Shown piece after piece: positions 23,227 through 30,317 of a DNA stretch of 37,160 nt (the stretch's first letter is position 1; the number at the start of each line of letters is the position of its first letter). This DNA comes from Balneolaceae bacterium. Lineage in GTDB: Bacteria > Bacteroidota > Rhodothermia > Balneolales > Balneolaceae. The position numbers and the translations under genes are program-made. Below the pieces are notes generated by a model. The model saw only the letters and a list, made by a program, of their open reading frames with translations, did not search any database and was not told the DNA's origin. The DNA lies in assembly GCA_007118695.1 (NCBI GenBank), contig SKRC01000107.1:1-37160 (forward strand). Direction: 5' to 3'.

Positions 23227-24882
23227 TTATAATCCGGCGGCATGCCGGCCGGCGTGTCTTCCGGTGAACAGACAGCCACCCAGGAAGGTGCCTTCCAGCG
23301 CATTATAGCCGTGGTAGCCGCCGCCCCCGAATCCGGCCACCTCGCCGGCCGCGTAAAGTCCCGGCACCGGCTCGCCCTGTCGGTCGAGCACCTGCGAGTT
23401 CAGGTTCGTATGCAGCCCGCCCAGCGATTTGCGCGTAAGTATATGTAATCGTACGGCAATCAGAGGGCCGTTCTGCGGGTCCAGGATTTTGTGCGGGAAG
23501 GCCGTGCGGACCAGCCGGTCGCCGCGGTAGTTTCGGGCCCCGTAAAGAGCCTGGATTTGCGCATCTTTGACAAACGGATGATCTGTCTGGCGATCGCGCG
23601 CTTCGATCTGCCTGCGAAGCTGCGTGTGGTCGATCAGACTCTCACCGGCCAGCCTGTTCATCCCGTCGACAAGTTCCCGGAGGTTGTCGCTTACAATGAA
23701 ATCTTCCCCGTGCCGCTTGAAGGCTTCCACCGGCCCCGTCGCGCCTTTCCCCAGCCGGCTGCGCAGGACCGACAACCAGCCACCTGAGGTAAGATCCGGG
23801 TTCTGTTCGGAGCCCGAAAGGCCGAATTCCTTTTCAATAATTTTCTGCGACAGTACGAACCAGGAGTAATCAAAACCCGTCGAGAGGATATGCTTCAGGG
23901 TGCCGAGTGTGTCGAAACCGGGAAGATAAGGAGCCGGGAAGCGGCGTCCGCGCGCATCAAACCAAAGTGACGAGGGGCCGGGTATGATCCGGATGCCGTG
24001 ATCGGGCCAGATGGGCGCCCAGTTTTTGACGCCTTCGGTGTAGTGCCACATGCGGTCGCTGTTGATCACCGCTCCGCCGGCCTTCCGGGTGATGTCGAGC
24101 ATGCGGCCATCGACGTGATGAGGCACACCGCTGATCATCTGTTCCGGCGCCGGCCCCAGGCGTCCGGAAGGCCAGTTCTGCCGAACAAGTTCGTGGTTGC
24201 CCCCGATTCCCCCGGAAGCAACAATAACCGCCGATGCGGTAAATTCAAACGAACCGGCCACCTCGCGGTTCGACTTCTGTCCCCGTTCGGCTTCCGAGGC
24301 TTTCAGAATTTCTCCGGATGCACCGGTAATGCGGCCGTTGCTTGTTATGAGCTCACTGACCCGGTGGCGAAATTTCAGGGTGATCAATCCCTGTCCGGCA
24401 TGTTCGCGCACCCGCCGTTCAAATGGACCCACCACCCCGGGCCCGGTTCCCCAGGTGATATGAAAGCGGGGCACGGAATTGCCATGGCCGTGCGCAAGCC
24501 CGCCGCCGCGCTCGGCCCAGCCGACAACCGGGAACCAGCGCATTCCCATCTTACGCAGCCAGGGCCGCATCTCTCCGGCGGCGAATTCAATATAGGCTTC
24601 GGCTACCCGGCGCGGCCAGTAATCTTCCTCGCGGTCGAATTGCGCCGAGCCGAGCCAGTCCTGCCAGGCCAGTTCCGGGCTGTCGCTGATACCCATTCGA
24701 CGCTGTTCGGGGCTGTTGACGAAAAACAGGCCGCCCAAAGACCACCAGGCCTGACCGCCCAATGAGTTTTCATCTTCCTGATCCACAAGAATCACACGTT
24801 TGCCGGCATCTCCCAGTTCGGCCGCAGCCGCCAACCCGGCCAGACCTGCCCCTACGATAATCACATCCGCTTTTTCGGTCAT
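23227..24882 (-). CDS. FAD-binding dehydrogenase (fumarate reductase/KsdD-like flavoprotein)
   Basis: A 551-residue flavoprotein of the FAD_binding_2 family. It opens with the FAD Rossmann motif V-G-A-G-L-A-G-L-A-A (10-19), has E/D at the end of the second strand (V-D-Q-E-D-E), S-L-G-G-Q-A-W-W-S-L-G-G-L as the flavin-contact block, and closes with G-L-Y-A-A-G-E-V-A-G-F-G-G-G-G-Y-H-G-Y-N-A-L-E-G-T-F-L-G-G. It fits the group annotated 'FAD-binding dehydrogenase', about 550 residues, relatives of 3-ketosteroid dehydrogenases and fumarate reductase flavoproteins. No signal peptide or Fe-S partner gene is present, so it is a single-subunit cytosolic oxidoreductase with unknown substrate. By eye the gene is clearly GC-richer than its surroundings, which may point to acquisition from a higher-GC relative. 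Confidence 0.88.
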   Translation of the reverse strand: MTEKADVIIVGAGLAGLAAAAELGDAGKRVILVDQEDENSLGGQAWWSLGGLFFVNSPEQRRMGISDSPELAWQDWLGSAQFDREEDYWPRRVAEAYIEFAAGEMRPWLRKMGMRWFPVVGWAERGGGLAHGHGNSVPRFHITWGTGPGVVGPFERRVREHAGQGLITLKFRHRVSELITSNGRITGASGEILKASEAERGQKSNREVAGSFEFTASAVIVASGGIGGNHELVRQNWPSGRLGPAPEQMISGVPHHVDGRMLDITRKAGGAVINSDRMWHYTEGVKNWAPIWPDHGIRIIPGPSSLWFDARGRRFPAPYLPGFDTLGTLKHILSTGFDYSWFVLSQKIIEKEFGLSGSEQNPDLTSGGWLSVLRSRLGKGATGPVEAFKRHGEDFIVSDNLRELVDGMNRLAGESLIDHTQLRRQIEARDRQTDHPFVKDAQIQALYGARNYRGDRLVRTAFPHKILDPQNGPLIAVRLHILTRKSLGGLHTNLNSQVLDRQGEPVPGLYAAGEVAGFGGGGYHGYNALEGTFLGGCLFTGRHAGRHAAGL

Positions 24883-25307
24883 GGTATATCAGGGTATAGT
24901 AAAAAGTTGGCTGAACGATAAATGTAAAACCCGAATTTTCAAACAGGGAAATAGGCGAAAAACTTCCAGTATAGGCTGAAGCCTGGCATGAGAAAAATCC
25001 TCTGACCGCATTTCGTCAAAGAGTAGACAATACATTGGAAATAGCTTACAGATATTTAGGAAAGAAATGTTGCAATGGAAATAAATGAATTAAATCCAGT
25101 GTTCTGTCAACCATACTTATGGGGGACCAAATCCCTTTGACTTGTACCGCAACACTTGGTTGACACGGCACCGGATCGAATAAGGGCAGTAGAACGCTGG
25201 AAAACAGGCACCTTTATAATATCATGAAAAAAATATGTAAGGATTAGCTATTTCAAGTAATCTTAATGATATACGTACGGTAAACATTCCAATGAAAAAG
25301 AGAATTT
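24883..25307. other. Intergenic region between divergent genes
   Basis: About 425 bp between the flavoprotein and the metzincin gene. It contains AGGCT-GA-AGCCT at about 24973-24984 and a wide inverted repeat GTCAACCA (25106-25113)/TGGTTGAC (25157-25164). No gene. Confidence 0.5.
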
Positions 25308-26024
25308 ATGTTGAATAAAAATAAAAAAGACCCGACTCTGGTTATTGCCTTGGTTTTGGGGTTCACTCTGATTTTATTTTCATCTTGTTCAGACTCACCG
25401 GTTTCAACGGATACAGATGAAATGTTGACTCTGGATCTTCGCGTAAACCTGATGAAATCGCCCGACTCGCCAAGTTTAAATGTTCAAATGGATGAGGAAG
25501 AAGTTCAAGTATTAATAGATAAAGTCAATGAGGTCTGGGAGCAGGCCAACATCCAGTGGCAATTGGAATCGGTAGAAACGGTGGAAGCATTAAACGCAAC
25601 CGAATTTGAACGGATGATACAAGGACAAAGACCTCGATCAATTAATGTGGTAGGTAGTATAATTCCGGGGGACAAAATCTCTGCGGCAGCCTGGGATATA
25701 TTTTTAATCCATGATCTGGGGGGTGGAATCGGTGGTGTCTATTTTCCTTCTGTAGCTGCTGTAGTCCAGCCTGAAATTGATCCTACAGGGGAAGCCGGAT
25801 TTGAAGGTGGATTGGTCAGGATTTTTGCCCATGAATTGGGTCATTCGCTGGGCCTGCCCCATGTACCCTGTGTTAATGAAGGAAATTTAATGGCTCCGGG
25901 ATGTTTTCAAGGCAGCCGCACCCGGTTAAACGAGAGTCAAATTGAATCGACCAGGAATCAGGCCATGTTAAACGGACCCTACAGGGGTAGTGCGCCGACA
26001 ATGTCTGCTGAACATGTCCATTAA
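25308..26024 (+). CDS. Metzincin-type zinc metalloprotease lipoprotein
   Basis: A 238-residue putative lipoprotein protease. The signal peptide ends in F-S-S-C at Cys27. The zinc signature H175-E-L-G-H179-S-L-G-L-P-H185 is a complete metzincin H-E-x-x-H-x-x-G-x-x-H, and M195 in N-L-M-A-P-G is the expected Met-turn. The upstream part (about 40-165) supplies the short sheet of an M10/archaemetzincin-like domain, starting with T-L-D-L-R-V-N-L and V-N-E-V-W-E-Q-A-N-I-Q-W. It would cleave proteins at the cell surface or periplasm. It ends without extra domains; the subfamily is uncertain. The start ATG at 25308 has only a weak AGAG upstream. No inhibitor or substrate gene is adjacent. Confidence 0.85.
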   Translation: MLNKNKKDPTLVIALVLGFTLILFSSCSDSPVSTDTDEMLTLDLRVNLMKSPDSPSLNVQMDEEEVQVLIDKVNEVWEQANIQWQLESVETVEALNATEFERMIQGQRPRSINVVGSIIPGDKISAAAWDIFLIHDLGGGIGGVYFPSVAAVVQPEIDPTGEAGFEGGLVRIFAHELGHSLGLPHVPCVNEGNLMAPGCFQGSRTRLNESQIESTRNQAMLNGPYRGSAPTMSAEHVH

Positions 26025-26060
26025 AAGGAAGATGCCGATGCAATGGAATACCGGCAGTAG

Positions 26061-26192
26061 TGTCCCATCAAGGCAAAATACAATCCATGCAACACATTGA
26101 CTGGCAAGGGAGTAAGTGCTGTTAAATTTTTCATCGATTTGAACGGGCAGCCTGCAGGCATCTACACAGTTCAACTTTCCGATAACAGATAG
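26061..26192 (+). pseudogene. Possible decayed T9SS C-terminal sorting tail
   Basis: A short frame between a TAG at 26058 and a TAG at 26190 reads ...V-K-F-F-I-D-L-N-G-Q-P-A-G-I-Y-T-V-Q-L. The D-L-x-G-x-P-A-G-I-Y-x-V-x-L pattern is the most conserved part of type A Por secretion-tail domains. Nothing upstream resembles a passenger protein, so at most it is the tail of a deleted gene. Weak, because the motif is short. Confidence 0.35.
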
Positions 26193-26224
26193 TTTTATGA
26201 ACGCCGGCCGGATCACGTCGGGGT

Positions 26225-26923
26225 TTACCAGGATACGACTTTTTTGTCTCTGAAGAATTTCCCGGTATCCCGGAAATTGGGATCGGCAGCCATCCAGACC
26301 GGGGTTTCAGCCCCTTTCTCCACACTACGGCTTGCCGAGGGTCCACCCATGTCGGTACGCACCCAGCCGGGGCAGACGGCATTCACCAGCACTCCTTTTG
26401 GTTTCAGGGCGTGGGCGAGCTGACAGGTCACCGCGTTCATCGAGGTTTTGGTGATGCTGTAAACGGGTGCATAGGAACTCATGCCGTTGCAGATTTCCCC
26501 TGCTCCACTGGAGATATTGATCACCCGGGATCCACTTTGCAATAAATCAATACACGCCTGGGTGAGCCATAACGGGCCGAACGTGTTAATGCGAAAGGTA
26601 TCGGATAGCTTATCGGCCGTAACCGTCAGGATATTATCGGATCCCCGAAGGACCACGCCGGCGTTATTGACCAGCACATCAAGCCGGGCGATTTCCCCGG
26701 CAAGTTTTGCCGCAGCACGGCGGATGCTTTCCGGGTCGGATACATCGAGCTGCAGAAATCGAACGGTACGTCCTTCGTTCATCAATTTCAGAACGGCTTC
26801 TTTGCCCCGCTGAGGGTTGCGGGCGGTCAGCCAGATCAGGAAACCGCGGTCGGCAAGCTGACGGGCAATTTCAAATCCGATTCCACGGTTGGCTCCGGTG
26901 ATAAGGGCTGATTTTGCAGTCAT
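26225..26923 (-). CDS. SDR-family oxidoreductase (carbonyl reductase-like)
   Basis: A 232-residue short-chain dehydrogenase/reductase. The cofactor motif is T-G-A-N-R-G-I-G (9-16), N-N-A-G is at 86-89, and the active-site S139 (N-I-S-S-G), Y155 and K159 (Y-S-I-T-K) are complete. After the active site, V-N-A-V-C-P-G-W-V-R-T-D-M-G-G and the end G-K-F-F-R-D-K-K resemble carbonyl reductase/CBR1-like members, which are usually NADPH dependent and reduce ketones or quinones; the exact substrate is not deducible. The ATG at 26923 has AGAGGAT upstream on the minus strand. Single gene. Confidence 0.9.
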   Translation of the reverse strand: MTAKSALITGANRGIGFEIARQLADRGFLIWLTARNPQRGKEAVLKLMNEGRTVRFLQLDVSDPESIRRAAAKLAGEIARLDVLVNNAGVVLRGSDNILTVTADKLSDTFRINTFGPLWLTQACIDLLQSGSRVINISSGAGEICNGMSSYAPVYSITKTSMNAVTCQLAHALKPKGVLVNAVCPGWVRTDMGGPSASRSVEKGAETPVWMAADPNFRDTGKFFRDKKVVSW

Positions 26924-27132
26924 GATTTTTATCCTCTAATCGGTGAGTGTCGGTTCAATCGCAAGGTAAGTTTTAAATTTATTTCTATTTGGCAGAGTAA
27001 TGGAAAATCGGACGCACGATTGAGCTGGAGTAAAAGTTATGTTTGATGAAAGATTATTTATACAGGCTGTAATAACCGAATTAGACAACGTGGTCTAATT
27101 TTGATTAGCAGAAATATTTGGATTTTGTAGCG

Positions 27133-27252
27133 ATGAGCACACATCACATTATCATTCTGCTGCTTGCAGTTTTTATAGCATTCAGCATCTGGAAAACATA
27201 TCGGATAGTATCCGGAATGAAACAAAACGGATCAGGTCAATCTGAAGAGTGA
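27133..27252 (+). CDS. Possible 39-residue single-pass membrane protein
   Basis: ATG at 27133 to TGA at 27252. The product begins M-S-T-H-H, has a TM-like stretch of about 18 hydrophobic residues (I-I-I-L-L-L-A-V-F-I-A-F-S-I-W), then a basic K-T-Y-R and an acidic end. The shape is that of a real small membrane protein, and a terminator hairpin follows 48 bp later. The ribosome binding site is weak and there is no homology that I can name. Confidence 0.4.
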   Translation: MSTHHIIILLLAVFIAFSIWKTYRIVSGMKQNGSGQSEE

Positions 27253-27300
27253 AGACTGGATATCCTTTGCCGCTTATACATCAACAGTATATTGATTGAG

Positions 27301-27334
27301 AAGTCCCCGGCGCATGTTCCTTCGCCAGGGACTT
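27301..27334. terminator. Bidirectional terminator-like hairpin
   Basis: AAGTCCC, one mismatch, GGCG, 10-base loop, CGCC, A, GGGACTT: an 11-bp interrupted stem. It lies between the plus-strand small ORF and the 3' end of the minus-strand cupin gene and could serve either. Confidence 0.6.
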
Positions 27335-27414
27335 TCAACCTTCCGGATGATAATATGCCGGAACAGGTTTTCAGGGCTGATGGTCGTCAGGCTGAGTCCC
27401 TGCATGCGGTCATT

Positions 27415-27900
27415 TTACTCACCCGCCAGCTCCTGGTCGACCAGAATCGTTTGAAACGGGCCGATGCCGTGAAGTTGTATGACTGTCGGGCCGCGGGCTT
27501 TGCCGTAGTGCGGGTGTTCACCGGGAATGTATAGAAAATCACCCGGCCGGTATGCCGTAAGTTTGGAATCGTCCTGTTTTTCACCTTTTGCCAGCATGAA
27601 TGTACCACTCAGTACCGTCAGATTTTCAGCCCGTGGGTGGATATGAGCCGGAATGATGTAACCGTCAGTAAAAGATGCACGGATCGTATAGGGCTCATCC
27701 GGCACGGATGGATCCCCGTGAACGACTGCAATTTTCAGCCCGGGACCGAATCCGGGCGGCTGGTAATCGTTCCATTCCAGGTCCTGATCGGTTACCGCTC
27801 TGAACTCCGGATCATCATGCGTATCAGAAGCAATGGCTGTGAGTGCGAAAATTCCGGCGAGTAAAGCAATTATAACCGGAATCAAGGTTGATTTTTTCAT
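27415..27900 (-). CDS. Exported cupin-domain protein
   Basis: A 161-residue protein with a cleavable signal peptide (about 1-24, ending near T-A-I-A-S-D) and one cupin barrel. I-I-P-A-H-I-H-P-R-A-E-N-L-T-V-L-S-G gives the first cupin motif with two His and a Glu as metal ligands, and P-G-D-F-L-Y-I-P-G-E-H-P-H-Y the second. It is therefore likely to be a periplasmic metal-binding cupin; enzymatic role unknown. A perfect GGAGGT at 27905-27910 on the minus strand, 4 bp before the ATG, confirms the start and suggests strong translation. No partner gene. Cupins of this type in relatives are often annotated as 'DUF4437' or simply cupin; I cannot choose. Confidence 0.88.
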   Translation of the reverse strand: MKKSTLIPVIIALLAGIFALTAIASDTHDDPEFRAVTDQDLEWNDYQPPGFGPGLKIAVVHGDPSVPDEPYTIRASFTDGYIIPAHIHPRAENLTVLSGTFMLAKGEKQDDSKLTAYRPGDFLYIPGEHPHYGKARGPTVIQLHGIGPFQTILVDQELAGE

Positions 27901-28210
27901 AGTGACCTCCGTTTAAGCTGTTATGGTTGAAGGGCCCGGAATGTGAATGCGTGATCTCAATCGGGCCTGTAAACAGCATACAGAAGCCGTCATTGAGCAT
28001 CTACCAATTTGGGACCAAATGATCGCACTTTCGGTTCACGCCCGGTATGGAAGAGGCGGTTGCAGCTGGCAATTAGGGTTTGTCAGGAAAAGTTTTTTTA
28101 TGCCGGGGAGGAGAGAGACGTCTGTGTACTGACGGGGCTGATGCAGTCATTACCCCGCGTGGATGTCTTTGATAAAATTATTGCAGGTTATCAGAAAGAT
28201 AAGATCGAGT
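27901..28210. other. Intergenic region, no gene recognised
   Basis: About 310 bp between the cupin start and the end of the ThuA gene. It holds the cupin ribosome binding site (27905-27910); plus-strand frames here are short or antisense to the ThuA gene. Confidence 0.5.
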
Positions 28211-29077
28211 TCAGTCAAATCCGCCGGCCCACCGGATGGCATTTACAAGCATCCTCTGGAAATGGTCTTCCCCGAATGCACCGGCCTGATGTCCCATTGA
28301 TGTGTAAAATGTGCGCCCTTCTTCCAGTGTTCGGTACCAGGCAACTGGATGATCTTCGCCCATTCCAAAGTCTCGGTCAGGCAGCAGTAAACGGATGGTT
28401 CCGTCCGGATTGATGCCAGTGCCGTCTAAAGTGTACAACACGGTGAATCCCCGGTCACGGGGATTGTCATAAAATATGTACCACTCTTCTTCACGAACCC
28501 AGGTTTCCGGCAGCCCTTCAGAAAGTTGCGGATTGGTTTCGTCGCGTTCCAATGTCAGCTGTCCCTGCTGAAATTGCGGATGCATGGTATGGTGAGAATA
28601 GCGGGCCCCGATCACCTCCTGTTCATACCAGTCCCACTGATGGGAAAAGTCCCCGGATGCATGGATGCCCACATAGCCGCCTCCCTGCATCAACCAGTTA
28701 CGAAAATGCTCGCGTTGTTCAGGATTCAGTGCCTTGCCGGTCACATTATTCCACACGACGACGTCAAATTGCTGCAATTGTTCGGGATTAAAAACAGCTC
28801 CATTTTCCGTTTTGAAAAGTGTCCACCCGTTGTCGTCGGCCATTTGACGGAATACCGGCAGAGATGCTTCTATTGCTTCATCGTGCCGGAACGCGTTTGT
28901 TTTGGAAAACACCAGCACCGACTGCTCTCCGAGATCAGCGGGCAGTTCCGGAGGGTCGGTATCGTAAAAATTGAACCCGTAAAAGGTTTTGTAAACAAAC
29001 AGTCCTCCCGCAACAAGAGCCAGCAGGACAAGTCCTAAAATTGAATAGTGGGCAATTTTTAAAAATTTGTTCATCAC
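28211..29077 (-). CDS. ThuA-like protein, membrane-anchored
   Basis: A 288-residue protein with an N-terminal TM anchor (about 9-29) and a ThuA domain (PF06283, glutamine-amidotransferase-like fold) from about 50 to 285. Typical blocks are V-L-V-F-S-K-T-N-A-F-R-H-D-E-A-I, F-D-V-V-V-W-N-N-V-T-G, G-G-G-Y-V-G-I-H-A-S-G-D, W-Y-E-Q-E-V-I-G-A-R-Y-S-H-H and E-E-W-Y-I-F. The amidotransferase Cys is absent (Ala/Ser in the G-I-H-A-S position), as usual for ThuA. Members are linked to trehalose and other disaccharide utilisation and often occur with Gfo/Idh/MocA proteins; the reaction is not well defined. The anchor indicates a periplasmic domain. Preceded by the TPR-like gene on the same strand 90 bp upstream. 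Confidence 0.88.
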   Translation of the reverse strand: MMNKFLKIAHYSILGLVLLALVAGGLFVYKTFYGFNFYDTDPPELPADLGEQSVLVFSKTNAFRHDEAIEASLPVFRQMADDNGWTLFKTENGAVFNPEQLQQFDVVVWNNVTGKALNPEQREHFRNWLMQGGGYVGIHASGDFSHQWDWYEQEVIGARYSHHTMHPQFQQGQLTLERDETNPQLSEGLPETWVREEEWYIFYDNPRDRGFTVLYTLDGTGINPDGTIRLLLPDRDFGMGEDHPVAWYRTLEEGRTFYTSMGHQAGAFGEDHFQRMLVNAIRWAGGFD

Positions 29078-29167
29078 ATCGGATGGTTTTCGTGGGGTGA
29101 GTCAGAATGGCTGAAATCACTGTTAAAATGATAAAAAGGGTTGCCCGGATGGATTTATGGAATGAAT

Positions 29168-30037
29168 TTACCATAAAAGTTTTCTTTTTGAAATCAGGGC
29201 GAAGTACTCGTCATACAATTCAGGAGAAGCTTCTTTCATTGCTTTTCTGTACTTGACACATTCATCCATATCCCCGCCTTTTGAAGCTTTTTCGGCTTTT
29301 CTGAGTAAGCGGTAACAATCGAGTGCTTTTCGGTGAGAGTCACCGGAAACGGAAATTTCATCCGGCAGCCGCAATAGCGGAAGCATTCCGAAAACCCAGC
29401 CGTAAGCAGGGGCCATTTCCGGACCGTATTTATCAATCAGATCAGCTGTTTCATCACATTCGAGAAACAAACGGGGAACCGAAGCAGGGTTCAGCAGCAG
29501 GCCAAGAGCATAATATCGTCTTGCTTCGCCTTTTAGTCCGTTCAGCCAATGGATTTGAGCAAGTCGAAATCGAAGGTTATTATCCTGTTGATTGGTTGAT
29601 AACTGTCCGGTCAATGCCTCTTCTGCTTTGTCGGTTTGCCCGATCTGTAAAAAAAGGTCCGAAAGTACAACCTGGTCATTTACATGAAACATATTTTGCT
29701 GTTGCATCAGGCTGATAAGATGACGGATCAAAGCCGAACGAAACTGCTGCTGTCCCCAGGTATTTGAAAAGTTGAATCGGTTGGTCTCTTTATAAAGAAA
29801 TGGAATCGCCTTTACCCGGCTGGTACTCTCAAGCTCATCAAATACTTTTTTCCAGTAGTTAGTGCAAAACAATGCCTCTTCTGTTTCCGGGTCAGTTGAG
29901 ACGTGTTTTTTTTTGACTTGCAGGAACACGGATTCGGCCTCATCAAAACAAAAAGCGGCAAGTTTTTCATACCCTTTGCCCAAGGTTTCTTTCTGCCAGC
30001 TAAACAGGTTCAACTGCGAGTGATCCTGATCCATCAT
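29168..30037 (-). CDS. Hypothetical TPR-like repeat protein
   Basis: A 289-residue soluble protein without signal peptide. It is helical throughout; segments such as L-S-D-L-F-L-Q-I-G-Q-T-D-K-A-E-E-A-L and L-R-F-R-L-A-Q-I-H-W-L-N-G-L-K-G-E-A-R-R-Y-Y-A-L-G-L look like consecutive TPR helices (about 130-185). The N-terminal third (A-F-C-F-D-E-A-E-S-V-F-L) fits another repeat pair. I do not recognise a named family. No catalytic residues are apparent, so a scaffold role is likely. The ATG at 30037 follows another ATG codon; which one is used is unclear. It precedes the ThuA gene by 90 bp and could be cotranscribed with it. The primase-helicase gene diverges from it 280 bp away. Confidence 0.7.
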   Translation of the reverse strand: MMDQDHSQLNLFSWQKETLGKGYEKLAAFCFDEAESVFLQVKKKHVSTDPETEEALFCTNYWKKVFDELESTSRVKAIPFLYKETNRFNFSNTWGQQQFRSALIRHLISLMQQQNMFHVNDQVVLSDLFLQIGQTDKAEEALTGQLSTNQQDNNLRFRLAQIHWLNGLKGEARRYYALGLLLNPASVPRLFLECDETADLIDKYGPEMAPAYGWVFGMLPLLRLPDEISVSGDSHRKALDCYRLLRKAEKASKGGDMDECVKYRKAMKEASPELYDEYFALISKRKLLW

Positions 30038-30317
30038 TTTCTGTAATTTATTTATGTCATTATCAAAAGAAATGGATATCCGGTTTCTATAACAATACGA
30101 AATGTACCTCCATTTTTGTGAGATCCGATGAATCAGGGAATTGGACCACTTTTTAATTAAATTACCTCCGGGCCAAAAAAGCAGCTTGTTTATAGCATGA
30201 CATAGTTTACATAATTAATGACCCGTTAAGAACACAGAGAAGCCCATCCTCCAGCAGGGGGATGTTGAAGGGTTGCTATTTATTTAGATACGTTCAAGTA
30301 GCAGATACTCACTCTCC

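Larger units (their letters stand above)
26924..27414. other. Intergenic region with a small ORF and terminator hairpin
   Basis: About 490 bp. A 39-codon frame at 27133-27252 and a strong hairpin at 27301-27334 are listed separately; the first 200 bp is AT-rich and probably carries the promoter of the SDR gene. Confidence 0.55.

Noticed and set aside
23998-24765. Long plus-strand frame
   Set aside because: Antisense to the FAD dehydrogenase; GC-rich genes often leave the opposite strand open.
28009-28413. Plus-strand 134-codon frame
   Set aside because: Half of it is antisense to the ThuA gene and it shows no independent coding signal.
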